From: Sunxiuqinia elliptica
Lineage (GTDB): Bacteria > Bacteroidota > Bacteroidia > Bacteroidales > Prolixibacteraceae
NCBI RefSeq assembly: GCF_900113005.1
Contig: NZ_FONW01000009.1
Location: 142,534-206,533, forward strand
Direction of reading: 5' to 3'
Length of the DNA stretch: 64,000 nt
In this document: one piece after another, positions 36,476 through 45,474 of the stretch
How the letters are laid out: the number at the start of each line of letters is the position of its first letter
Position numbering within the stretch: the first letter of the stretch is position 1
Notes under the pieces: generated by a model
Databases searched by the model: none
What the model was told of the DNA's origin: nothing
What the model saw: only the letters and a program-made list of their open reading frames with translations
Position numbers and translations under genes: made by a program

Positions 36476-37168
36476 ATGGATAGGAACAGTAATGTTTATA
36501 CATTTATATATGCATCAGGAATGGTGATCGTGGTTGCTGCAATCCTTTCAATTGCTGCCATCAACTTAAAACCATTTCAGGATAGGAATATTGAAGTAGA
36601 GAAAAAGCAAAATATTCTGGCTTCTGTTAACATTCAGGCCGACGCTACGAATGCAGAAGAGATTTATGCTGAGAAAATTGTCAATAGCTACGTTGTTAAC
36701 TCCCAAGGTGAAAAAGTAGAAGGTGATGCTTTTACCGTTGATCTGAAGAAAGAACGTGCAAAGCCAACTGCTGATCAAAAACTTCCGGTTTTTGAATGCC
36801 AAATTGACGGAGGCGTAAAATACATTGTTCCACTTCGTGGAGCAGGACTTTGGGGACCAATTTGGGGCTACTTGTCTTTGGAAGATGACATGTCAACCAT
36901 TTATGGAGCATCATTCGACCACCAAGGAGAAACGCCAGGATTGGGAGCTGAAATTTCAACCGATGCGTTTGAAACTCAATTCAAACACAAAGAGATTTAT
37001 GAGAGTGGTAATTTGGTATCGATTACCGTTGCCAAAGCCAACGAAACAGCTCCGGAACAGCACAAAGTAGATGCAATTTCAGGAGGTACAATCACATCAA
37101 AAGGATTAGAGAAGATGCTTTTGGATGACTTGAGCTCCTACAATGCTTTTTTCAACCAGAAAAAATAA
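36476..37168 (+). CDS. nqrC: Na+-NQR subunit C
   Basis: The 230-residue protein has one N-terminal membrane segment (11-30) and a periplasmic FMN-binding domain: GAGLWGPIWGYLSLEDD, FDHQGETPGLGAEI, and the flavinylation motif SGGTITSKG with likely acceptor Thr205. The motif has SGGT where SGAT is usual. FMN is added by ApbE; no apbE gene is in this window. Confidence 0.95.
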   Translation: MDRNSNVYTFIYASGMVIVVAAILSIAAINLKPFQDRNIEVEKKQNILASVNIQADATNAEEIYAEKIVNSYVVNSQGEKVEGDAFTVDLKKERAKPTADQKLPVFECQIDGGVKYIVPLRGAGLWGPIWGYLSLEDDMSTIYGASFDHQGETPGLGAEISTDAFETQFKHKEIYESGNLVSITVAKANETAPEQHKVDAISGGTITSKGLEKMLLDDLSSYNAFFNQKK

Positions 37169-37174
37169 GAGAAA

Positions 37175-37825
37175 ATGAGTGATAAAGAACCTTTATTTTC
37201 AAAGAAAAACCTGAAACTGCTCAGCGATCCGCTAAACAGCAGTAACCCAATTACCGTTCAGGTGCTTGGGATCTGTTCTGCACTGGCTGTAACAGCCCAA
37301 TTGAAGCCTTCGGTGGTTATGTCTTTATCAGTAATGGCCGTACTGGCATTCGCCAACGTAATTGTTTCCTTACTGAGAAATACCATTCCAAACCGGATCC
37401 GGATCATCGTACAGCTTGTTGTTATTGCTGCCTTAGTGATTCTGGTTGACCAGGTTTTGAAGGCATTTGTTTACGATGTGAGTAAACAGTTGTCTGTGTT
37501 TGTAGGATTGATCATTACCAACTGTATCATCATGGGACGTTTGGAAGCCTTTGCGCTAGGGAATAAACCTTGGCCTTCTTTCCTCGACGGACTTGGAAAT
37601 GCTGCAGGTTATGGTGTCATTCTAATTATTGTAGGTTTTGTACGCGAACTTTTCGGATCAGGTAGCATATGGGGCTACAAAGTAATCCCAGCCAGTTGGT
37701 ACATCGAAAACGGTGGTTTTTATGCCAACAACGGGATGATGATTTTGCCCCCAATGGCATTGATCACTGTTGGAGTTATTATTTGGGTTCAGCGTAGCCG
37801 TAACCGTAAATTGATTGAAGATTAA
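37175..37825 (+). CDS. nqrD: Na+-NQR subunit D
   Basis: The 216-residue integral membrane protein has about six segments and the paired motif [38 protein letters not shown]. With NqrE it forms the iron-containing membrane core, the Cys in TNCIIMGR being a metal ligand. It starts 6 bases after nqrC. Confidence 0.96.
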   Translation: MSDKEPLFSKKNLKLLSDPLNSSNPITVQVLGICSALAVTAQLKPSVVMSLSVMAVLAFANVIVSLLRNTIPNRIRIIVQLVVIAALVILVDQVLKAFVYDVSKQLSVFVGLIITNCIIMGRLEAFALGNKPWPSFLDGLGNAAGYGVILIIVGFVRELFGSGSIWGYKVIPASWYIENGGFYANNGMMILPPMALITVGVIIWVQRSRNRKLIED

Positions 37826-37846
37826 TCCGCTAAAAGAGACGAAATT

Positions 37847-38464
37847 ATGGAAAACCTGATTAATTTATTTATCAAATCCATCTTTATTGAGAACATGGTA
37901 TTTGCCTACTTTCTGGGCATGTGTTCTTATTTGGCGGTATCTAAATCAGTAAAAACAGCTACCGGCCTTGGATTAGCTGTCATCTTTGTTTTAGGAATTA
38001 CCGTTCCTGTTGATTATCTGTTGGAAAACTACGTGCTAAAAGAAGGTGCTTTAACTTGGTTAAGCCCAACTTTTGCCGGTGTTGACCTTAGTTTCTTAAG
38101 CTTTATCATGTTTATTGCTGTTATTGCATCCATGGTACAGCTTGTTGAAATGGTTGTTGAAAAATTTGCTCCTGTATTGTACACCCAGCTGGGAATCTTC
38201 CTTCCGCTAATCGCTGTAAACTGTGCAATTTTAGGAGGATCATTATTCATGCAGCAAAAAGCCTTTGTTAATATTGGCGAAGCTTCTGTTTATGGTTTAG
38301 GATCTGGCGTGGGCTGGTTCCTGGCTATTGTCGGTATTGCTGCCATTCGTGAAAAGATTGAATACTCTCAGGTTCCTGCTCCGCTAAAAGGCCTTGGAAT
38401 TACTTTTATCGTGACCGGTTTAATGGGATTGGCATTCATGGGCTTCATGGGAATAAAACTATAA
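37847..38464 (+). CDS. nqrE: Na+-NQR subunit E
   Basis: The 205-residue membrane protein is inverted-related to NqrD and shows [57 protein letters not shown] and [19 protein letters not shown]. The Cys residues in GMCSYL and VNCAIL are expected ligands of the iron centre shared with NqrD. Confidence 0.97.
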   Translation: MENLINLFIKSIFIENMVFAYFLGMCSYLAVSKSVKTATGLGLAVIFVLGITVPVDYLLENYVLKEGALTWLSPTFAGVDLSFLSFIMFIAVIASMVQLVEMVVEKFAPVLYTQLGIFLPLIAVNCAILGGSLFMQQKAFVNIGEASVYGLGSGVGWFLAIVGIAAIREKIEYSQVPAPLKGLGITFIVTGLMGLAFMGFMGIKL

Positions 38465-38485
38465 TCAGATAAAAAACACAGAACA

Positions 38486-39748
38486 ATGATATTTTTAGCA
38501 GCTCAAACAACAGTCGTCGTTACCAGTATCGCCGTCTTCCTATTGATGGTTATTTTGCTGGTGTCGATTCTACTGTATGCGAAGAAAAAACTGACTCCTT
38601 CCGGAGTGGTAAAAGTTGATATTAACGAGGGAGATACCGTATTAGAGACCAATCCGGGTGATACCTTGTTGACCACTTTAGGTAACAATAAAATCTTCTT
38701 ACCTTCAGCCTGCGGTGGTGGTGGTACTTGTGCCATGTGTCGTTGCCAGGTTGTTGACGGAGGTGGATCAATTCTACCTACTGAAACTGGTTATTTCACT
38801 CGGAAAGAGCAAAACGATAACTGGCGTCTGGCTTGTCAGGTAAAAGTTAAAGAAGACCTCAAATTGAAGATTCCTCAAGAAATCATGGGGATCAAAAAAT
38901 GGGAATGTGAAGTTGTTTCAAACCGAAATGTGGCCACTTACATCAAAGAGTTTGTTGTTAAGCTTCCCGAAGGTGAAACACTTGATTTTAAATCAGGTGG
39001 TTATATCCAGATTGATGTTCCTAAAATTGACGTCGATTTTAAAGACATGGATGTTGACGAAAAGTTCCGTCCAGAATGGGAACAATTCAATTTGTTTGAT
39101 CTGAAGATGAAGAACCCAGAGCCAACATTCCGTGCGTACTCCATGGCTAACCACCCTGCAGAAGGAAACATTGTAATGCTGAATATTCGTATTGCAACTC
39201 CTCCTTTCGACCGCGTAAATGGAGGATTCCAGAAGGTTAATCCAGGAATCTGTTCTTCTTATATTTTCTCTCGTAAACCAGGAGATAAAGTCACCATTTC
39301 AGGTCCTTATGGAGAGTTCTTCCTGAAAGATAATGATAACGAGATGATGTTTATCGGTGGTGGTGCTGGTATGGCTCCAATGCGTTCTCACTTGTTCCAC
39401 CTATTCCACACACTGAAACAAACTGATAAGCAAGTTACGTTCTGGTATGGAGCTCGTTCATGGCGAGAAGTATTCTACTTTGACCAGTTTAAAGAAATCG
39501 AGAAAAACTTCCCGAATTTCTCTTTCCATCTGGCATTGTCTGATCCTCAGCCTGAAGATAACTGGGAAGGCCCAACTGGGTTTATTCACCAGGTAATTCA
39601 TGATCAATACTTAAATAAACATGAAGAGCCTGAAGAAATTGACTACTACTTATGTGGTCCCCCAATGATGAACGACGCCGTTCAAAAAATGCTTTATGAC
39701 TTGGGTGTCCCCGATGAAAACGTATTGTATGACGATTTCGGAAGCTAA
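38486..39748 (+). CDS. nqrF: Na+-NQR subunit F (NADH dehydrogenase component)
   Basis: The 420-residue protein has one membrane anchor (about 8-31), a 2Fe-2S ferredoxin domain with ligands Cys76, Cys82, Cys85 and Cys117, an FAD domain (RAYSMANHPAE) and an NADH domain (MMFIGGGAGMAPMRSHLFHL, WYGARSWREVFYFDQF, DYYLCGPPMMNDAV). It takes electrons from NADH into the pump. It ends the operon; a terminator follows 18 bases after the stop. Confidence 0.97.
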   Translation: MIFLAAQTTVVVTSIAVFLLMVILLVSILLYAKKKLTPSGVVKVDINEGDTVLETNPGDTLLTTLGNNKIFLPSACGGGGTCAMCRCQVVDGGGSILPTETGYFTRKEQNDNWRLACQVKVKEDLKLKIPQEIMGIKKWECEVVSNRNVATYIKEFVVKLPEGETLDFKSGGYIQIDVPKIDVDFKDMDVDEKFRPEWEQFNLFDLKMKNPEPTFRAYSMANHPAEGNIVMLNIRIATPPFDRVNGGFQKVNPGICSSYIFSRKPGDKVTISGPYGEFFLKDNDNEMMFIGGGAGMAPMRSHLFHLFHTLKQTDKQVTFWYGARSWREVFYFDQFKEIEKNFPNFSFHLALSDPQPEDNWEGPTGFIHQVIHDQYLNKHEEPEEIDYYLCGPPMMNDAVQKMLYDLGVPDENVLYDDFGS

Positions 39749-39766
39749 TTCCGACTACGATATACA

Positions 39767-39800
39767 AAAAGAGCTTTCAACGCATGTTGAAAGCTCTTTT
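39767..39800. terminator. Terminator of the nqr operon
   Basis: A perfect 15-bp stem (39767-39781 with 39786-39800) and a GCAT loop end in a T-run on plus, and a shorter T-run on minus. It stops nqr transcription and may also stop the convergent tadA transcript. The region from here to 40029 has no gene; a short tandem repeat (ttcttgg twice, near 39966-39979) is the only other feature. Confidence 0.88.
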
Positions 39801-40029
39801 TTATTTATGATTGTCAATTGATGAATTTATAAATATTGGACTAGCTAAATTTCTCAAGATCAAAGCTCTTACGATTAAAAAACGCTTCCAAGCACCTCGA
39901 GCAATTTTCAAACAACATCAAACAGCTCTAGGTAGTTAAGTGGATAGTAGTCGGCCCACTCCTGATTCTTGGTTCTTGGTTCTAACCTCTATTGTTGATA
40001 TCTATTTTTAGCTTCAGCATCAACTTTAA

Positions 40030-40470
40030 TTATCGCCTCTCCTGGAAAAAAGCAGTCATCAAATCAGCACAATCTTCCTCCATTACACCTTTAACGAGCT
40101 CGGTTTTTGGGTGAAGTGCTTTAGGAGCAAACTTCGAGAAACCCCGTTTTGAATCAGAAGCCCCATATACCAATTTCCCCAACTGCGACCAGCCAATAGC
40201 TCCAGCGCACATCACGCAGGGCTCCAAGGTAACATACAAGCTACATTCATTCAAATATTTTCCTCCAAGTAAATTGGCCGCAGAAGTGATGGCCTGCATC
40301 TCTGCATGAGCAGTTACATCAGTTAGCATCTCCGTCAAATTATGCGCTCGTGCAATAATCCTATTCTGAGCAACAACAACTGCTCCAACAGGAACTTCTC
40401 CTTTTTCATAAGCCAGTTTTGCTTCCTGAAAGGCTTTCTTCATAAAGTAATTATCATCAAAAGGCTCCAT
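40030..40470 (-). CDS. tadA: tRNA-specific adenosine deaminase
   Basis: The 146-residue enzyme turns adenosine 34 of tRNA-Arg(ACG) into inosine. It has the zinc deaminase motifs HAEMQAI (HAE with catalytic Glu) and PCVMCAGAIGWSQLGKLVYG (PCxxC), with the FFQERR tail. Its gene is divergent from aspS across 92 bases. Confidence 0.94.
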   Translation of the reverse strand: MEPFDDNYFMKKAFQEAKLAYEKGEVPVGAVVVAQNRIIARAHNLTEMLTDVTAHAEMQAITSAANLLGGKYLNECSLYVTLEPCVMCAGAIGWSQLGKLVYGASDSKRGFSKFAPKALHPKTELVKGVMEEDCADLMTAFFQERR

Positions 40471-40496
40471 TGCTTAAATCCATTCAGAATTAATCA

Positions 40497-40504
40497 CAAA
40501 CCTA
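40497..40504 (-). promoter_or_regulatory. -7 promoter element of tadA
   Basis: On the minus strand TAGGTTTG fits TAnnTTTG, 27 bases upstream of the ATG. The -33 element is not clear. Confidence 0.45.
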
Positions 40505-40528
40505 CAATTTTAATTGCTAAAATCTGCT

Positions 40529-40536
40529 TATTTTTG
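40529..40536 (+). promoter_or_regulatory. -7 promoter element of aspS
   Basis: TATTTTTG fits TAnnTTTG, 26 bases upstream of the aspS ATG and continuing as TATTTTTGCA, much like the boxes of nqrA and ppi. The -33 element is weak. Confidence 0.5.
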
Positions 40537-40562
40537 CATGCAAACAAAAAACGAACAAAGTT

Positions 40563-42323
40563 ATGTACAGAACACATACATGTGGAGAATTACGCCTGGA
40601 AAACCAGGGGAATGAAGTGACTCTTGCCGGTTGGGTGCAACGAAAACGTGAATTGGGTGGAATGACTTTTGTCGATCTTCGGGACCGTTATGGCATTACC
40701 CAATTGGTTTTTGATGAAAATTCTTCTGATGCTATTACCAGCCAACTAAAAAAATTAGGACGCGAGTTCGTTATTCAAGCTACAGGCCTTGTTCGTGAAC
40801 GTAGCAGTAAAAATAAGAATATTGCGACCGGAGAAATTGAAATTGATGTCAAAGAGCTCAAGGTATTAAGTCCATCTGTCGTTCCTCCCTTCACAATTGA
40901 AGACGAAAGCGACGGCGGAGACGATATTCGGATGAAGTATCGCTACCTGGATTTACGACGTACGCCTGTGCGTGAAAATCTAATTCTGCGTGCTCAAATG
41001 GCTCATGCTGTACGCTCCTACCTGAACGAGCAAGACTTTATTGAAACAGAAACTCCTGTTTTGATTAAATCGACTCCGGAGGGTGCGCGTGACTTTGTTG
41101 TTCCTTCCCGGATGAATGAAGGAGAGTTCTACGCATTACCACAGTCTCCACAACAATTTAAGCAGTTGCTGATGGTCGCTGGATTTGACCGCTACTACCA
41201 AATTGTTAAGTGTTTTAGAGATGAAGACCTACGGGCAGACCGTCAACCTGAATTTACACAGATTGACTGTGAGATGGCCTTTGTTGAACAAGAAGATGTA
41301 CTCAGCACCTTTGAAGGATTAACCAAATACCTTTTCAAGGCTGTCAAAAATGTTGAGATTACTGACTTCCCGAGAATGCCCTATTCCGAAGCGATTGCCA
41401 ACTACGGATCAGATAAGCCAGACACACGCTTTGAAATGTTGATAAAAGACATCTCAGAAGTCGTGAAAGGAAAAGATTTTAAGGTGTTTGACGATGCAGA
41501 ATTCATTGGAGCAATCTCTGCTGAAGGATGTGCAAACTACACCCGCAAACAGCTTGATGCCCTTACCAACTGGGTAAAACGTCCTCAGGTTGGAGCCAAA
41601 GGCTTGGTCTATGTCAAGTGTAACGAAGATGGCAGCTACAAATCATCGGTCGACAAATTTTACAGCCAGGAAGATTTGCAACAATGGGCTAGCATCTGTA
41701 ACGCAAAAGCAGGAGACCTCATTTTAGTGCTTTCCGGCGATAAATCAGCGATGTTGTATGCGCTTGGTGCCTTACGCCTTGAAATGGGTAAACAACTCGG
41801 TTTAATGGACAAAAACACCTTTAAACCACTTTGGGTAGTTGACTTCCCATTACTGGAGTGGGATGAAGAGAGCCAACGCCACTATGCCATGCACCATCCA
41901 TTTACTTCACCAAAAGCGGAAGACATTCACCTTCTTGATAGCGAGCCAGGAAACGTTCGTGCCAACGCTTATGACCTTGTTATCAATGGTGTTGAAATTG
42001 GAGGTGGCTCCGTTCGTATTTTTGACTCAGAACTACAAGCTAAGATGTTCAGCCTACTAGGTTTCACGAAGGAAGAAGCCGAAGCTCAATTTGGCTTCCT
42101 GATGAACGCGTTTAAGTATGGTGCTCCACCACATGCCGGTATTGCCTTTGGCTTTGACCGTCTGGTCTCCTTATTTGCAGGTTTGGATTCCATTCGTGAC
42201 GTAATTGCTTTCCCTAAAAACAATGCAGGACGCGACGTCATGATTGATTCTCCATCACCTATTGCTATTGAACAGCTTGATGAATTGAGTCTCAAGCTCA
42301 ACGTAAAACCGCAAGATAACTAA
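40563..42323 (+). CDS. aspS: Aspartyl-tRNA synthetase
   Basis: The 586-residue class II synthetase has the anticodon-binding OB fold ([27 protein letters not shown]), motif 2 ([21 protein letters not shown]), the GAD insertion, and motif 3 ([15 protein letters not shown]). The full length, including the bacterial GAD domain, makes it the bacterial aspS type rather than archaeal. No tRNA-dependent amidotransferase genes were seen nearby. A terminator follows. Confidence 0.97.
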   Translation: MYRTHTCGELRLENQGNEVTLAGWVQRKRELGGMTFVDLRDRYGITQLVFDENSSDAITSQLKKLGREFVIQATGLVRERSSKNKNIATGEIEIDVKELKVLSPSVVPPFTIEDESDGGDDIRMKYRYLDLRRTPVRENLILRAQMAHAVRSYLNEQDFIETETPVLIKSTPEGARDFVVPSRMNEGEFYALPQSPQQFKQLLMVAGFDRYYQIVKCFRDEDLRADRQPEFTQIDCEMAFVEQEDVLSTFEGLTKYLFKAVKNVEITDFPRMPYSEAIANYGSDKPDTRFEMLIKDISEVVKGKDFKVFDDAEFIGAISAEGCANYTRKQLDALTNWVKRPQVGAKGLVYVKCNEDGSYKSSVDKFYSQEDLQQWASICNAKAGDLILVLSGDKSAMLYALGALRLEMGKQLGLMDKNTFKPLWVVDFPLLEWDEESQRHYAMHHPFTSPKAEDIHLLDSEPGNVRANAYDLVINGVEIGGGSVRIFDSELQAKMFSLLGFTKEEAEAQFGFLMNAFKYGAPPHAGIAFGFDRLVSLFAGLDSIRDVIAFPKNNAGRDVMIDSPSPIAIEQLDELSLKLNVKPQDN

Positions 42324-42344
42324 TCGTACAACACGTTATATTGA

Positions 42345-42373
42345 AAAGGGAGCCAACGAAAGTAGCTCCCTTT
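42345..42373. terminator. Bidirectional terminator between aspS and the cupin gene
   Basis: A 9-bp perfect stem (AAAGGGAGC with GCTCCCTTT) and 11-base loop sit between convergent genes, immediately before the cupin stop. Followed by cTTTATTT on plus. Confidence 0.75.
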
Positions 42374-42375
42374 CT

Positions 42376-42714
42376 TTATTTCAAAAAATCGTTACGAAGA
42401 GGCGTAAAACTATCAATTAACCTGGCCTTCTCTGATAACAACTGGATCGAATGCGGAATACCTGAAGGAACCGCGAATAAATCGCCTTGCTTCAAATGCT
42501 GAGGCTCTTCGCCCTCACAAATAAAAATAACCTCGCCACTGGCGATGTATGAAGTCTGCTCATGTACATGACTATGAACAGGTTCAGGATGCTCCCAAGG
42601 ACCATCTGAAAAGTCCAACAAAACAGTCATTAGCTCATTGGTGTGCAGTATTTTACGTTTTAGTCCGGGATGAACTTCCTCAAAAGGGACATCATCAAAT
42701 TTCAATACAGCCAT
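42376..42714 (-). CDS. Small cupin-domain protein
   Basis: The 112-residue protein is a single-domain cupin: PEPVHSHVHEQTSYIASGEVIFICEGEEPQHLKQGDLFAVPSGIPHSI carries His residues of the metal site in both cupin motifs. Such small cupins bind a metal and a small ligand, but substrate and reaction cannot be told. The ATG at 42714 is chosen because 18 upstream residues of open frame are unlike the family. It follows the second exbD-like gene by 70 bases. Confidence 0.8.
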   Translation of the reverse strand: MAVLKFDDVPFEEVHPGLKRKILHTNELMTVLLDFSDGPWEHPEPVHSHVHEQTSYIASGEVIFICEGEEPQHLKQGDLFAVPSGIPHSIQLLSEKARLIDSFTPLRNDFLK

Positions 42715-42784
42715 AATTGAATACTTAAAAATAAAAAAGGGAGAGTTGATACCAACCCTCCCTTTCATCTTATATTTATAAAAA

Positions 42785-43255
42785 CTATTCTTCTGCTCTT
42801 TTACGCGATGAGTAGTTGATGTGAAGTGCTGCAGCTTTACGCAGCTCTTGCTTGATATCAGTTACGATACCCATCTTTGTATACTCATCTACTTTAAGCG
42901 ATGTAATCATAAATGGAACCTCTGCTTCGTCACGTGCTTCACGCTCAGCTGTAATGTAGTCAGGAATATCTGACACCTTAGCAAACTGGTCATTCAGCTG
43001 AATACGAGGCTCAGAACCAAATACCTTTTGGTATTGCTGATGAGGAGTTCCTACATAAATGTAACTCACCAATGATTTCTTTTCTAATTTCGATAATTCT
43101 GTTGCTTCCGGTACAGTTACCTTAACCATTAAAGTAACCTCACGCATGGTTGTACTAACCATGAAGAAGAAAAGCAACATAAAAACGATATCAGGAAGCG
43201 ACGCAGTCGAAATTGGTGGCAATTCTTTAGAGTCATTCTTTCTAAACTTTGACAT
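42785..43255 (-). CDS. ExbD/TolR-family biopolymer transporter, second copy
   Basis: The 156-residue protein has an N-terminal membrane helix (DIVFMLLFFFMVSTTMREV) with the proton-binding Asp, then a periplasmic domain. Its ATG lies 1 base after the exbD1 stop and has a GGAGG eight bases upstream, within the end of exbD1, so the two are tightly coupled. It would complete the ExbB5-ExbD2 style motor with two unlike ExbD subunits. Confidence 0.93.
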   Translation of the reverse strand: MSKFRKNDSKELPPISTASLPDIVFMLLFFFMVSTTMREVTLMVKVTVPEATELSKLEKKSLVSYIYVGTPHQQYQKVFGSEPRIQLNDQFAKVSDIPDYITAEREARDEAEVPFMITSLKVDEYTKMGIVTDIKQELRKAAALHINYSSRKRAEE

Positions 43256-43256
43256 A

Positions 43257-43835
43257 CTAGTTTCCTCCCACTTTTTTTGGTTCTGCTTCAGAAATCCTTG
43301 ACGGATAAATATCTTTTATCGCGTTTTGTTGATCTCTATCTAGTTTTGTGAAGGACTTACCAAACTTTTGTTTTGCAAGATCCTCTCTCAAATCGTTGAT
43401 GGCACCTACCAACTCGTTTTGAACAGCGATATATGTTCCATATTGTGTACCAACGTCATTTCGAAGCGAAATAACCCCTTTAGTAACTTCAACCGGTCCA
43501 AAGAAATCAACTTCTTTCATTTGTTTCTCTGGAAGGGTTTCTTCATTATAAGGGTTAGCCATAAATTCCTTGGCTTTTTCACGAAGGTTATCAATATTGG
43601 TTATTTCACCTTCAACCAACAATTGGTTGTTAGCATTAACCAATACAACAAATACGTTACGTTCTTTAATTGGAGGTGTATCGTCATCCTCTTGCTCCTC
43701 TGGAGGCATCGGAGGTAAACGACGTTCCAATCCGCTGTCAACATCCATCGTGGTAGTTACCAGGAAAAAGATAAGCAACATGAAGGCAATATCAGCCAAC
43801 GATGAGCCCGGTATTTCAGGTACTTTCTTTGCCAT
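43257..43835 (-). CDS. exbD: ExbD/TolR-family biopolymer transporter, first copy
   Basis: The 192-residue protein has a membrane helix (SLADIAFMLLIFFLVTTTMD) with the conserved Asp, followed by a long periplasmic part. It is larger than the classic ExbD (about 140) and carries an Asp/Glu-Pro-rich linker (PPEEQEDDDTPP). It is part of the motor that powers TonB-dependent SusC transporters. Confidence 0.94.
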   Translation of the reverse strand: MAKKVPEIPGSSLADIAFMLLIFFLVTTTMDVDSGLERRLPPMPPEEQEDDDTPPIKERNVFVVLVNANNQLLVEGEITNIDNLREKAKEFMANPYNEETLPEKQMKEVDFFGPVEVTKGVISLRNDVGTQYGTYIAVQNELVGAINDLREDLAKQKFGKSFTKLDRDQQNAIKDIYPSRISEAEPKKVGGN

Positions 43836-43872
43836 AATTAAATTATTTTTCCTGTGTTATCCACAATAGTGT

Positions 43873-44328
43873 TTACTTAAAAATTCTACTTACCGAAGAA
43901 ACAGCAATACCAACAAGTGCTAGGATAAACAACACATAAGTCGTGTATAAACCTGTTCCAACCATTTTCGAAATAGAATTGGTCAATGTTCCGTCAGCTA
44001 AAAACTTCTCAACATTGTAAAATTGAGGGATAGCGTCTGACGCCAAAGCGTAGGATATACCAATAATGACGGCTCCGAAGACCAAAGAAATAAGGCCTTT
44101 TTTAGCTGCATCTTTATCAGTAAAGGTAGTTACAAGTGCAAAAATAACAGCAATTACTGCTCCTACCCCTAAAAGGATATAGGTCCAAACCAAGTTCGTA
44201 TTGATCCAAGCTCCCATAGTAGGATCAGCTTCATTCTCACTGATATTAGTCATCATAGACACAATCAGAACTGCTGAAACTGCTAAAAGCACCCATAACA
44301 AGATGGTTGTTACTTTATCTAGTTTCAT
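43873..44328 (-). CDS. Conserved membrane protein of the ExbB/ExbD operon, function unknown
   Basis: The 151-residue protein has four hydrophobic segments (TTILLWVLLAVSAVLIVSMM, WTYILLGVGAVIAVIFALVT, GLISLVFGAVIIGISYALA, LYTTYVLFILALVGIAV) with a short loop after segment three. It lies between exbB and exbD with gaps of 8 and 37 bases, so it is co-transcribed. I do not recognise a named domain. From context it may be an accessory or regulatory subunit of the TonB motor. Confidence 0.85.
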   Translation of the reverse strand: MKLDKVTTILLWVLLAVSAVLIVSMMTNISENEADPTMGAWINTNLVWTYILLGVGAVIAVIFALVTTFTDKDAAKKGLISLVFGAVIIGISYALASDAIPQFYNVEKFLADGTLTNSISKMVGTGLYTTYVLFILALVGIAVSSVSRIFK

Positions 44329-44336
44329 AAAATTAC

Positions 44337-45158
44337 TTATTTTTTAAGATTGTGTTTAACTAAGATGTCAATCAGTGAAATGGAAGCATCTTCCATGTTG
44401 TTAATAATGCTGTCAATTTTAGCAATACAATAGTTATAGAATACTTGCAGAATCATGGCAACTACAAGACCAGAAACGGTTGTAATCAAAGCCACTTTAA
44501 TACCACCAGCAACAAGAGCCGGGCTGATATCACCTGCTACTTCAATCGCATCGAAAGCTGCGATCATACCAATTACAGTACCCATGAAACCAAGCATTGG
44601 AGCCAAGGCAATGAACAAAGAAATCCAGCTCAAACCTTTTTCCAACAAACCTGCTTGCACACCACCGTAAGAAACAACCGTTTTTTCTACCACATCCAAA
44701 CCTTCTTCTGAACGGTCAAGACCTTGATAAAAAATACTTGCAACTGGTCCGCGAGTGTTACGGCAAACTTCTTTTGCTGCTTCAATACCACCGTTATCTA
44801 AAGCTTCTTCAACTTTAACTAATAGTTTTTTAGTATTGGTTGTTGAAAGGTTCAGGTAAATAACCCTTTCTAATGACATAGCAAGACCCAAAATTAAACA
44901 GATCAAAACGAAAGACATGAAAGCTGGATCACCTTCAATAAACTTTTGTTTCAACTGGCTGTGCAATGATTTACCTTCCTCAGCTGCAGCTGCAGCTTCC
45001 TCTTCAGCATCAGCGGCTAAATCAACAGCAGGAGCAGAATCTTCCGCTGCTACTTCAGTTGTTGCTTCATCTGTTTGATCCTGAGCAACGGCATTGTTCG
45101 ACGCTCCAAAGTAAAGCATCCCAAGAACTGCTATAAACGCAAATAGTTTTTTCATCAT
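44337..45158 (-). CDS. exbB: ExbB/MotA/TolQ-family proton channel
   Basis: The 273-residue protein has a cleavable signal-like start (1-25), an acidic Ala/Glu-rich stretch (about 28-62, including EEEAAAAAEE) and then three membrane segments with GLLEKGLSWISLFIALAPMLGFMGTVIGMIAAF, the MotA/TolQ/ExbB hallmark. It forms the proton channel with ExbD. The acidic N-terminal extension is common in Bacteroidota copies and of unknown role. First gene of the operon. Confidence 0.95.
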   Translation of the reverse strand: MMKKLFAFIAVLGMLYFGASNNAVAQDQTDEATTEVAAEDSAPAVDLAADAEEEAAAAAEEGKSLHSQLKQKFIEGDPAFMSFVLICLILGLAMSLERVIYLNLSTTNTKKLLVKVEEALDNGGIEAAKEVCRNTRGPVASIFYQGLDRSEEGLDVVEKTVVSYGGVQAGLLEKGLSWISLFIALAPMLGFMGTVIGMIAAFDAIEVAGDISPALVAGGIKVALITTVSGLVVAMILQVFYNYCIAKIDSIINNMEDASISLIDILVKHNLKK

Positions 45159-45318
45159 TGGTTTTAATTTTAATTAGTAAATCTTCTGAATTTTAAATTT
45201 TATAATACTATTTGTTGTTTTATGTTTATAGTCGCCAACAAGACCAGCTTGAGGCGACTTTATTTTCACTCAATCTAAAGGTTGCTACCTTCTTTTATTT
45301 AGAACGTTAACCTTCACG

Positions 45319-45406
45319 CGGAGAGAGAGGGATTCGAACCCTCGGTACCCTTGTGGGGTACACACGCTTTCCAGGCGTGCCAGTTCAGCCACTCCTGCAC
45401 CTCTCC
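45319..45406 (-). tRNA. tRNA-Ser (anticodon GGA)
   Basis: On the minus strand the 88-base gene folds as a long-variable-arm tRNA: acceptor GGAGAGG with TCTCTCC, anticodon stem CACGC/GCGTG enclosing loop CTGGAAA (anticodon GGA, reading UCU/UCC), a variable arm with GTACCCC and GGGGTAC, and T arm GAGGG-TTCGAAT-CCCTC. The discriminator is G and CCA is not encoded. It lies 68 bases downstream of the asparaginase stop. Confidence 0.96.
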
Positions 45407-45474
45407 AATATGTTTCTGGCACCAGTTTTTTTTCAGGGCTGCAAAATACAAAAAAAATGTGAAAAAGAAATAAG

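Noticed and set aside
39966..39979. Tandem ttcttggttcttgg
   Set aside because: Only two units of a seven-base word; too short to call a functional repeat or CRISPR.
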